From Microgenomates group bacterium RBG_16_45_19 (lineage in GTDB: Bacteria; Patescibacteriota; Microgenomatia; UBA1400; RBG-16-45-19), in assembly GCA_001803415.1 (NCBI GenBank), contig MHDC01000028.1, forward strand, positions 1 to 37,549: a DNA stretch of 37,549 bases. The letters run 5' to 3'. The translations under genes were made by a program, and so were the position numbers. The notes below the pieces were generated by a model. It did no database searches. It worked only from the letters and a program-made list of their open reading frames with translations, and was not told the origin of the DNA. Numbering within the stretch: position 1 is the first letter of the stretch; the number at the start of each line of letters is the position of its first letter. Positions 1-5,799 of the stretch are shown one piece after another.

Positions 1-132
1 CGAAAAGACTGATTTAAGGGCAGATTCATCAGGACATTCAGTCTAACCTGGATCTTGAGGGAATGTCAAATCCCCTTTGTTAAATCCTGAATGGTTACGG
101 TGACAGATGTGAGAGTTAAGATGGTGCCAGAG

Positions 133-516
133 CTAAGGGTGAAATAATATGAGGTTGGGAACCAATTTAAAATCTTTTTGGTTTAAGGTACAAAGTCGGG
201 TCTCATATTCCAAACAAATGGCGGCAATCAAAGCATCGTTCCCGAGCACGATATTTTGCCGATGAAGTTCACCAGCAACCATTGCCGATCGTGAGGATAG
301 ATTGATAACCGACATGGAAGCGATTAATTTGGCGAACCGGTCCTGATATAATTTTTGGCCTGCTGACTGACCGCGGAATAATTCAAAAATAACGATTATA
401 GGAATCGACAAGTGAAAGTTTAATCTTGAGGGATGATTCAGGAGGGTTGACAGAACACCCTGATCGGTTCGAAAATATTCGATCAGAATCGAGGTATCTA
501 GACTGAGGTTTACCAT
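133..516 (-). CDS. PIN-domain toxin (VapC-like ribonuclease)
   Basis: A 127-aa single-domain PIN protein. The acidic metal-binding set of the PIN nuclease fold is visible: D7 in LDTSILIEYF, E45 in FELFRGQ, D94 in NDALIAA, and N112 in TLNQKDF, a usual position for the last ligand. VapC-type PIN proteins are Mg-dependent RNases that cut tRNA or rRNA when freed from their antitoxin. The start ATG lies inside the end of the upstream antitoxin gene (7-nt overlap), which is the usual coupled antitoxin-first arrangement. It is probably the last gene of its transcript, because nothing codes in the same direction downstream. The target RNA cannot be read from the sequence. The family call is firm; that it is an active toxin is inferred. 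Confidence 0.9.
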   Translation of the reverse strand: MVNLSLDTSILIEYFRTDQGVLSTLLNHPSRLNFHLSIPIIVIFELFRGQSAGQKLYQDRFAKLIASMSVINLSSRSAMVAGELHRQNIVLGNDALIAAICLEYETRLCTLNQKDFKLVPNLILFHP

Positions 517-776
517 TCTGGATATTTGTTTTTATAGGAATCTAGTCTAACCTGCTTGATCTGCGTCTCATCTTCCTTGGTAAAGATGGCTTTACAGTCT
601 TCGAGGGCTTTCTTAAAAGCCACCCAATTAAAAGCTGGTGAAGTGTCGGCAACAATCTTGGCAATGGCTTTGCCATTTTTAGTGATCTTGGTTGTCTGGC
701 CAGAATATTTAGCGGCGGCGATCAGATCAAAGAACTCGGCCCTGGCTTGAGTAGCAGTTTTAGTGACTATCTCCAT
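510..776 (-). CDS. Phd/YefM-type antitoxin of the PIN toxin
   Basis: An 88-aa protein whose first ~45 residues have the Phd/YefM DNA-binding signature (TATQARAEFF, then KITKNGKAIAKIV). The C-terminal half is charged and would wrap the toxin. In this family the N-terminal domain binds the operon's own operator and the complex autorepresses. The gene precedes and overlaps the PIN toxin by 7 nt. The start ATG at 776 is chosen because a good promoter ends 8 nt upstream of it. No Shine-Dalgarno sequence is present, so translation is probably leaderless. Phd-type antitoxins paired with PIN toxins are well known. Confidence 0.88.
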   Translation of the reverse strand: MEIVTKTATQARAEFFDLIAAAKYSGQTTKITKNGKAIAKIVADTSPAFNWVAFKKALEDCKAIFTKEDETQIKQVRLDSYKNKYPEW

Positions 777-784
777 ATATGTCC

Positions 785-812
785 ATTATGTAAGAAATGT
801 ACATGTTGTCAA
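785..812 (-). promoter_or_regulatory. Promoter of the Phd/VapC operon with TGTACA element
   Basis: On the minus strand, TTGACA (807-812) and CATAAT (785-790) are separated by 16 nt. The -10 ends 8 nt before the ATG at 776, so transcription should start at or beside the start codon. The palindrome ATGTACAT (797-804) sits in the spacer and is a candidate operator half for the antitoxin. The -35 overlaps the stop region of the neighbouring membrane gene. The boxes are seen; the function is inferred. Confidence 0.7.
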
Positions 813-1081
813 GAAGCAGTTGACGAAAGAGTTTTTTTAGTGGTTTTTTTCTTGAGATAAAGGGGATAGAAATACATGGTAAGGCCGGAAGCGGCCATGA
901 AGAATAGAGCCAGAGAAAAGAAAGGACTAAGGGTGTTGTGGAGGCGGCGGGCAGCTAGAGGGTCAACAAAGGGGAAGAGGAGGGGAAATTTCATGATGGA
1001 GCCGGTGACCATCATGATTAGGGCTAAAACGACAATTAGGAGTGCCAGGAACCGATGCAACTTTTTAGCTTTGAGGTACAT
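809..1081 (-). CDS. Small two-helix membrane protein, PepSY-TM-like
   Basis: A 90-aa protein with two hydrophobic segments (about residues 10-32 and 50-72), each preceded by an arginine/histidine motif (KLHRFLALL and RRLHNTLSPFF), and a lysine-rich tail. The LHRFLALL...TGSIM pattern resembles the transmembrane helices of PepSY-TM or DUF4405 proteins, where histidines can bind haem. This is a similarity read by eye, not a firm assignment. The tail would lie in the cytoplasm by the positive-inside rule. It has its own promoter (TTGTCA-N17-TATAAT, minus strand), back to back with that of the AbiE module. Its physiological role is unknown. Confidence 0.65.
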   Translation of the reverse strand: MYLKAKKLHRFLALLIVVLALIMMVTGSIMKFPLLFPFVDPLAARRLHNTLSPFFSLALFFMAASGLTMYFYPLYLKKKTTKKTLSSTAS

Positions 1082-1091
1082 ATTGCCTCAG

Positions 1092-1120
1092 ATTATAATG
1101 GTTGAAACGACGCTTGACAA
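1092..1120 (-). promoter_or_regulatory. Promoter of the small membrane protein gene
   Basis: On the minus strand, TTGTCA (1115-1120), a 17-nt spacer, and a perfect TATAAT (1092-1097) lie 10 nt before the ATG at 1081. A GAGG lies in the short leader. The -35 shares five of its six positions with the -35 of the divergent AbiE promoter. Confidence 0.75.
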
Positions 1121-1142
1121 ACGAGAATATATTTCATATTAT
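1114..1142 (+). promoter_or_regulatory. Promoter of AbiE module 1
   Basis: TTGACA (1114-1119), a 17-nt spacer, and TATTAT (1137-1142) form a near-consensus sigma-70 promoter. The ATG at 1151 begins 8 nt after the -10, which predicts a leaderless transcript. The operator palindrome at 1140-1159 covers the end of the -10, the expected transcription start and the start codon, so binding there should block initiation. Confidence 0.8.
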
Positions 1143-1159
1143 GTACATATATGTACATA
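1140..1159 (+). promoter_or_regulatory. 20-bp palindromic operator of AbiE module 1
   Basis: TATGTACATATATGTACATA is a perfect 20-bp palindrome. Its central 16 bp (1142-1157) are identical to the core of the operator of the second AbiE module at 31749-31764. In both, the antitoxin ATG begins at position 10 of that core. AbiEi antitoxins are known to repress their own promoters by binding inverted repeats. Assigning this site to AbiEi is inference from its position and its conservation between the two modules. Confidence 0.75.
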
Positions 1160-1666
1160 TCTAGAAATACAATGAAGCAGAAGAAATTACTCGAGCAGGA
1201 TAAACGGCTGTTTCGGACAGCCGATCTAGCGGTATTGTGGCAAATAACGAATAAAAACACCCTTCTAACCACGATCAAACGGTATAGACAGAATCGGATT
1301 CTGTATCGGGTAGCCCAGGGAGTTTATAGCACGATTCCTTTAACCAGATTAAACCCATTTGAACTTGGTTGTGCGGTAGCCGGTCCACTAGCCTATATTT
1401 CCTTAGAGTCAGTCTTGTCTCAAGAAGGAATAATAAATCAACAGCCGAATAAAATAACCCTGATTGGTAAAAAGAACCAAGAATTTGAGGCTGGCGGGCA
1501 TACTTTCTTATGCCGATATGTCAATCCTACTTATTTAGTCAACCGGGATGGGATTGAGGATAATGGTCGTCAGGCGGTGGCGACCACCAAACGAGCGGTA
1601 AGGGATATGCTCTACTTAAAACCTCAATACCATTTTGATCGACCGATTCCGAAAGGTTGGTTATGA
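1151..1666 (+). CDS. AbiEi-type antitoxin / transcriptional regulator, module 1
   Basis: A 171-aa protein with an N-terminal winged helix-turn-helix region (about residues 15-75, including LAVLWQITNKNTLLTTIKRY) followed by the AbiEi C-terminal region. It pairs with an AbiEii-like nucleotidyltransferase. In this family AbiEi neutralises the toxin and autorepresses. It is clearly paralogous to the protein at 31758-32291: both share the LxxDxRL, DLALVWQ-like and NTLxTTIKRY blocks and a TxxRAVxDxLYxxPxY motif near the C-terminus. The start at 1151 is preferred over the ATG at 1172 because the promoter places transcription initiation there and both paralogues begin Met-Tyr. The product was seen in phage-abortive-infection TA systems; its role here is not known. 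Confidence 0.88.
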   Translation: MYISRNTMKQKKLLEQDKRLFRTADLAVLWQITNKNTLLTTIKRYRQNRILYRVAQGVYSTIPLTRLNPFELGCAVAGPLAYISLESVLSQEGIINQQPNKITLIGKKNQEFEAGGHTFLCRYVNPTYLVNRDGIEDNGRQAVATTKRAVRDMLYLKPQYHFDRPIPKGWL

Positions 1667-2403
1667 TTTTACCCAAACCTGAAGATGCTAAACATAAATA
1701 CCAAATGTATCGACTATTAACGGCGATTCTCTCGGATAATAGCTTGGCCAATAAGCTCTATTTCAAGGGGGGTACTTGTGCTTCACTCCGAGGGATTTTG
1801 GATCGGTTTTCGGTGGATTTAGATTTTGATTTGGTCGATGGGGCGGCGAGAATTGAATTGCGGCCACTTTTGGGTAAAGTATTTACTGATTTAGGCTTAA
1901 CCATCAAAGACCAGAGCCGACAGCATTTACAGTTCTTTTTAAAGTACGAAGCACCGGCTTGGCAGAGGAATACGATCAAGTTGGAGATTAACGATCAGGT
2001 GAGTCCAAAAAATACTTATGAGTCGTTAAATTTACTGGAATTGCATCTATACTGTCAGGCTCAAACCATCGAGACAATGGTGGCCAATAAGCTGTATGTA
2101 GCGACCGCCCGGTTTGACAAGAACGGGAGCATCGCCGGTCGTGATTTTTATGATATCCGACACTTTTTAGTTCAAGGATTACCGGTTAATCAGGCGGTAG
2201 TGGAGGAGAGGAGCGGCTTTAAATATGTAGACTACCTGAAAAAATTGGTGGTCTTTATCCAGGAGAATGTGACCGATGAGTTATTGTATCAAGATCTAAA
2301 TCCACTCTTGCCAGCGGTGTCGCTGAAGCGTTCGCTTAGAAATTTAAAGCCGGAAGTCTTAGGGTTATTGAACGACGAAATCAAACGGAAGGTAAATACA
2401 TAA
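1663..2403 (+). CDS. AbiEii-type nucleotidyltransferase toxin, module 1
   Basis: A 246-aa member of the AbiEii (PF08843-like) nucleotidyltransferases. The active-site signatures are KGGT (residues 35-38) and the acidic SVDLDFD block with D52 and D54. The later motifs ETMVANKL and GRDFYDIRHF are typical of the family. Toxins of this family transfer nucleotides, in studied cases to tRNA 3' ends, and halt growth. The ATG at 1663 overlaps the antitoxin stop by 4 nt (ATGA), as in module 2. An in-frame TTG at 1657 is less likely. All motif residues are present, so it should be active. The target is not predictable from sequence. Confidence 0.9.
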   Translation: MILPKPEDAKHKYQMYRLLTAILSDNSLANKLYFKGGTCASLRGILDRFSVDLDFDLVDGAARIELRPLLGKVFTDLGLTIKDQSRQHLQFFLKYEAPAWQRNTIKLEINDQVSPKNTYESLNLLELHLYCQAQTIETMVANKLYVATARFDKNGSIAGRDFYDIRHFLVQGLPVNQAVVEERSGFKYVDYLKKLVVFIQENVTDELLYQDLNPLLPAVSLKRSLRNLKPEVLGLLNDEIKRKVNT

Positions 2404-2429
2404 CCCGGGAGTGTGTGTTTAATCCTCAA

Positions 2430-2750
2430 TCATGTGATAAAGTAACCTGGAATATCAAAACCTTTGAATTGATTTGTTCTATTAGCCAGATGTACCGTAC
2501 CACCAGCAGCTTCCACAGCTTGTGTCAATTCCAATAAGGTTTCAAAGCCTAGTGGTTTCCAACAATTATCGGTGGTTGGGGTAAATGCAGCATGACCATC
2601 TAAACCATGATTACCAACAATTCCGCCATCAGCAAACTTGGTTCGCATACCTTGAGCATTAGCGAATAAGTCCTTTAGGCGAGAATCAATAGTAACTTTT
2701 CTGTGAGATGTTGAGTCACCGGGAGTCGATTCTGGTAGAGTCATAATCAT
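2430..2750 (-). CDS. Small protein of unknown function
   Basis: A 106-aa protein (104 aa from the second ATG at 2744) that I do not recognise. It has no signal peptide or membrane segment. The N-terminus is Ser/Thr/Pro-rich, the middle is glycine-rich (DGGIVGNHGLDGH), and the C-terminal part looks like a mixed alpha/beta fold (FETLLELTQAVEAAGGTVHLA). It stands alone between the convergent AbiE module and the M24 peptidase. A promoter with a consensus TATAAT lies upstream, which supports it being a gene. The spacer of that promoter carries a dinucleotide repeat. There is no Shine-Dalgarno sequence and the leader is about 19 nt. Confidence 0.6.
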   Translation of the reverse strand: MIMTLPESTPGDSTSHRKVTIDSRLKDLFANAQGMRTKFADGGIVGNHGLDGHAAFTPTTDNCWKPLGFETLLELTQAVEAAGGTVHLANRTNQFKGFDIPGYFIT

Positions 2751-2775
2751 GCAAAAATTAATAAATCTTGACGCG

Positions 2776-2806
2776 ATTATAGAGAGAGAGAGAGGCTTGA
2801 AGTCAA
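2776..2806 (-). promoter_or_regulatory. Promoter with AG/CT repeat in its spacer
   Basis: On the minus strand, TTGACT (2801-2806) and a perfect TATAAT (2776-2781) are separated by 19 nt (2782-2800). Most of the spacer is a CT/AG dinucleotide repeat. 17 nt is the optimal spacing, so one repeat unit less would make this a stronger promoter. It would drive the unknown gene ending at 2430. Confidence 0.65.
2781..2794. repeat. (AG)7 microsatellite
   Basis: Seven uninterrupted AG units run immediately next to the -10 box of the minus-strand promoter. I saw no comparable dinucleotide run elsewhere in the window. Confidence 0.9.
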
Positions 2807-2818
2807 TCAGATGGGAAA

Positions 2819-3946
2819 TTAAGAGAGGAGGAGGGTGTTTTCGTGGCGGTAGCCGAACTCATGGGGTAAATAGATGCCGGGCTCGAGAGTGATGACCATA
2901 CCGGCTTTGAGGGGAGTGTGATTGTTGGCGTTGAGGGAAGGGGATTCATGGATTTCCAGGCCGATGCCGTGACCGGAAGAGTGGATGTAATATTCACCGA
3001 AGCCAGCTTTAGCAATCACTGCACGGGCGGCGGCATCAATATCCGATGCCATCACCCCCGGAGAGTTTTCGGCTGATAGCCGGTTCACTCTGGGGGAGAT
3101 GGCTAGGCGGGATTTGTCTCCGGTCAGTTCGACAAGGGAAAATTGTGAGCGGAGAAGGTTGAGGGTGGCAGTGTAGGCGGAGTGGACAATAGTTTCGATT
3201 TCAAGGAAGCGGGGTGGGGGAGTGCCAAGATAAAAAGTGCGGGAGATATCAGCGGCATAACCATGGTAGGAGCCACCAAAGTCTAAGAGTACGACCGTGG
3301 GTGGAGCCAGTTTGGTTTTATCCGGGAGGTGATGGGGGAGGGCAGCGTGGGAACCAAAGGCAACAATGGGGGGAAAGGCAATGGCGTCGGCACCAAAATC
3401 ATAAAGTTTGGTTTCGATCAGACGGGCCAGAGAGAACTCGGAAAAAGTGCTAATCTCGCCGAGAATACGGTCAAGCCAAGTCATGGTCCGGCGAGTGCTA
3501 GCGCAAGCCTGGTGAATGGCTTTAATTTCGCTCGGGTCTTTGATGAGGCGTAAAGTTTCGACGAGGTCGGTGGTCGGCTCCAGTTTAGCCTGAGGTAGGG
3601 CTGAGTGAAGCCGGCGGTGCTCAGCCACAGTTAAGTGGTGAGCTTCAAAGCCAATGATTGGTGATTGATGATTTATGGTTGAGAAAACAGCCGATAAGGT
3701 TGACTCAAAGGTATGGGTGGGGGACATGGAGATGGTTTTAAGCCAAGGGTGGGGTGGGGGAGTCAGAAAGGGGGAATGATACAAGTGAGCTTGAGTCGAA
3801 GTGACTAGGAGGAAGGCTTCGCGACTGCTAGAATCGAGTTGTTTGAGGCCGGTGAGATAGGTGAGGCTGGTTGGTTTAGAGATCACCAGGCCGTCGAGTT
3901 GGCGGAGCAGGAAGAGGCGCCTAAGTTGAGATAATCGCCGAGACAT
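2819..3946 (-). CDS. M24-family aminopeptidase (Xaa-Pro aminopeptidase-like)
   Basis: A 375-aa protein with an N-terminal creatinase-like domain (about 1-135) and a C-terminal pita-bread peptidase domain. All five metal ligands of M24 metallopeptidases are present: D222 (LLDFGG), D233 (ADISRTFY), H326 (SSGHGIGLEIHE), E355 (TLEPGIY) and E369 (YRHENTLL). The enzyme should remove N-terminal residues, probably before proline, in the cytoplasm. GAGGG five bases before the ATG is a plausible Shine-Dalgarno, and the gene follows the surface-protein gene by 7 nt, so the two are probably co-transcribed. Residues ~275-297, just before the usual PGVxxxDIDAAAR segment, are an extra stretch encoded by a palindromic 66-nt element. 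Confidence 0.9.
   Translation of the reverse strand: MSRRLSQLRRLFLLRQLDGLVISKPTSLTYLTGLKQLDSSSREAFLLVTSTQAHLYHSPFLTPPPHPWLKTISMSPTHTFESTLSAVFSTINHQSPIIGFEAHHLTVAEHRRLHSALPQAKLEPTTDLVETLRLIKDPSEIKAIHQACASTRRTMTWLDRILGEISTFSEFSLARLIETKLYDFGADAIAFPPIVAFGSHAALPHHLPDKTKLAPPTVVLLDFGGSYHGYAADISRTFYLGTPPPRFLEIETIVHSAYTATLNLLRSQFSLVELTGDKSRLAISPRVNRLSAENSPGVMASDIDAAARAVIAKAGFGEYYIHSSGHGIGLEIHESPSLNANNHTPLKAGMVITLEPGIYLPHEFGYRHENTLLLS
3058..3123. repeat. 66-nt palindromic element inserted in frame in the M24 gene
   Basis: The element is bounded by 7-bp inverted repeats, CCGGAGA (3058-3064) and TCTCCGG (3117-3123). Inside are a nested stem (3055-3066 with 3087-3096) and a perfect hairpin CGGCT-GAT-AGCCG (3070-3082). 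At 66 nt it adds exactly 22 codons and keeps the frame. It falls where M24 proteins normally have a short loop. This resembles protein-coding palindromic elements such as those of Rickettsia. No second copy was found by eye in the window. Confidence 0.55.
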
Positions 3947-3953
3947 AAAACCC

Positions 3954-5045
3954 TCAAGGTTTGAGTTCCGGCGGAGTGATGATCGGAGAAGAGGGGAGAA
4001 TTAAAATTTCTTGAGCGACGATATCAGCTGCCGAGTCCTTGGTGGGTTCGTATATGGCCAAGGCATGACTGTTGACGGGGAAGGATTGAGTCCGGTCGAT
4101 GGCGGATTTAGTGCCGTTTGAGTCAGCCAGAAAGATTTGAGATTTACGGCCTAAGAGGAAAGTCTTAGCTTCTTGGGTAACGGGGTGGGTTAGAGTTAGA
4201 TAATAGTCATCGCTGTCATACTGAGTGATTAAGCCCGAAAAGGCAGTCTGTAGACTTAAAACCGGTACCTGTCTTTGAGAAATTACTTGAGTGGCGTTGA
4301 TAACTTGATTGTTATCGATACCGACGGCGATTAAATATTCGTCAATAGCCAAATCTTCAAAGGTCAGTTTAGTGTTGCCGGGGAGGCGGATAAAAGTAGT
4401 TTGGGCCGAGATCGAAGCCAATTTAACGCCGGCGTCACCCTCGATCGTCAAAGTGTCATTGCTGATTGAGGCCAGGTGGCCATAAGCCACGGCGGTGGTG
4501 GGGACGGCTTGGTCTAAAATCACTTCCTGGATCCGTTGTTTGACGTTTTCAGTAATATCTTGAATATCATTAGCCGGGGTGGGTGACGCTTGGGAGCGAC
4601 TTGGGGTAGGGGAGGGAACTTTGGCGGTTTGACGGGGTAAGTAAATGACCGTTAAGGTTTTCTGGTTGGATTGGCCGTCGTCGGCAAAAGCTTCGACTTG
4701 GATGAGATTGGCTCCCTCAGCCAAGGTGATCGGAGCCGAGAAGTTGCCTTGAAAATCAGCGGCAGCGGTGGTGTAGCTATCGGTAGCAATCACGGAAATT
4801 AAAGCCTGGGGGGTAGTGGTGCCGGTAACCTGGAGATTGGCTTGATGGAAAACCATCCCATTATCAGGACTGGCGATAGTGAGCGGCTGAGTAGGCGCGG
4901 CCGGAGTGGGGGTTAAATGAGTATTTTGGTTTGATGCAAGCTGTTTTTTTAGTTTAAGAGATTGTTGAGCGGTGTGAATCCCAAAAGTGATGATTAGCCC
5001 GAGGGTAAAACCTATAATTATGGCGATAAGAACTTCTTTTTTCAT
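3954..5045 (-). CDS. Membrane-anchored Ig-like / DUF5666-like surface protein
   Basis: A 363-aa protein from the ATG at 5045, which gives the Lys-rich start MKKEVLIAIIIGF and an N-terminal membrane anchor (residues ~5-25). A Pro/Thr-rich linker follows. Next is an Ig-like domain of the glucodextranase-B/Big type (about 50-135: SPDNGMVFHQANLQVTG ... NLIQVEAFADDG), then a second Pro/Ser-rich linker. The C-terminal beta-rich region has the DUF5666-like pattern GHLASISNDTLTIEGDAG. It should sit outside the membrane. The 14-residue extension to an upstream start is rejected because the promoter -35 lies within it. No enzyme motif is visible, and the function is unknown. It is followed after 8 nt by the M24 peptidase. 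Confidence 0.75.
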   Translation of the reverse strand: MKKEVLIAIIIGFTLGLIITFGIHTAQQSLKLKKQLASNQNTHLTPTPAAPTQPLTIASPDNGMVFHQANLQVTGTTTPQALISVIATDSYTTAAADFQGNFSAPITLAEGANLIQVEAFADDGQSNQKTLTVIYLPRQTAKVPSPTPSRSQASPTPANDIQDITENVKQRIQEVILDQAVPTTAVAYGHLASISNDTLTIEGDAGVKLASISAQTTFIRLPGNTKLTFEDLAIDEYLIAVGIDNNQVINATQVISQRQVPVLSLQTAFSGLITQYDSDDYYLTLTHPVTQEAKTFLLGRKSQIFLADSNGTKSAIDRTQSFPVNSHALAIYEPTKDSAADIVAQEILILPSSPIITPPELKP

Positions 5046-5058
5046 TCGACAAGAGTTT

Positions 5059-5087
5059 ACTTTATCAGGGAATATATTGGTTGTCAA
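5059..5087 (-). promoter_or_regulatory. Promoter of the Ig-like surface protein gene
   Basis: On the minus strand, TTGACA (5082-5087), a 17-nt spacer and TAAAGT (5059-5064) leave a leader of about 6 nt before the ATG at 5045. The -35 shares bases 5082-5086 with the divergent promoter on the other strand. Confidence 0.65.
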
Positions 5088-5107
5088 TCAAAAAGGTGGG
5101 GTATACA
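5081..5107 (+). promoter_or_regulatory. Promoter of the MBL-fold gene
   Basis: TTGTCA (5081-5086) and TATACA (5102-5107) have a short 15-nt spacer. Transcription would start near 5114, leaving a leader of about 15 nt that contains GGAGG (5121-5125) before the ATG at 5129. Confidence 0.5.
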
Positions 5108-5128
5108 ATGACCATGATTTGGAGGCGG

Positions 5129-5791
5129 ATGGAACTGACCTATATTGGCCACAGTTGTTTTAAATTGAAAGGTAAAAAATCGGTATTGGTGACTGATCCC
5201 TATCAGCCCAAGGCTGTCGGTTTCAGTCTGCCACCGCTGAGTGCGGAGGTGGTGACGGTGAGCCATGACCATGAGGATCATAATGCCGTTAGCCGAGTGA
5301 CCGGGACGGCGAGGCGAGATAAGCCGTATGTGATCTCGGCACCCGGGGAGTATGAAATCTTGGGGATTGGGGTGTTTGGCTGGGGGAGTCATCATGACGA
5401 TGAAGCGGGGAAAGAACGGGGTAAAAATACCATGTATACCATTCATATCGATGGGGTCAGCGTCGGTCATCTGGGTGATTTAGGTCATACTCTAACTCAG
5501 GAACAAGTGGAACATTTAGGTTTGATTGACATACTATTGGTGCCGGTGGGAGGTGTCTATACGCTCGACCCGGTTCAGGCAGCCACAGTGGTGGCGGCGA
5601 TCCAGCCTTCCTATATTGTCCCGATGCATTACAAGACGGCAAAACACAACCAGACTTTTGCTAAGCTCGAAGAAGTAACTGCCTTTGTCCAAGAGATGGG
5701 GGGACAGGCTCAGACAATGGAGTCTTTAACCGTTACGGCCGGGACCAGTCTGGAAGAAGCGGAGATCATCATTTTGCAGGCTAAAGGTTAG
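5129..5791 (+). CDS. MBL-fold metal-dependent hydrolase (UPF0173/YtkL-like)
   Basis: A 220-aa metallo-beta-lactamase-fold protein. The zinc-binding SHDHEDHN motif (HxHxDH), MELTYIGHSCFKLKG at the N-terminus, GHLGDLGH and the C-terminal PMHYKT histidine identify the UPF0173-type hydrolases. Their natural substrate is not established. The start at 5129 is chosen because the family begins with this M-x-L-T-Y-x-GHS pattern and GGAGG lies just upstream, though at a short 3-nt spacing. The upstream extension would run through the promoter. The gene is followed after 8 nt by dnaB and is probably in the same transcript. Confidence 0.88.
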   Translation: MELTYIGHSCFKLKGKKSVLVTDPYQPKAVGFSLPPLSAEVVTVSHDHEDHNAVSRVTGTARRDKPYVISAPGEYEILGIGVFGWGSHHDDEAGKERGKNTMYTIHIDGVSVGHLGDLGHTLTQEQVEHLGLIDILLVPVGGVYTLDPVQAATVVAAIQPSYIVPMHYKTAKHNQTFAKLEEVTAFVQEMGGQAQTMESLTVTAGTSLEEAEIIILQAKG

Positions 5792-5799
5792 GTTAATCA

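Noticed and set aside
1-132. Possible gene end at the window start
   Set aside because: All frames on both strands hit stops within a few dozen codons; nothing recognisable.
876-1175. Plus-strand open frame over the small membrane gene
   Set aside because: The translation is very basic, without family features, and runs antisense to a gene with a good promoter and clear membrane helices.
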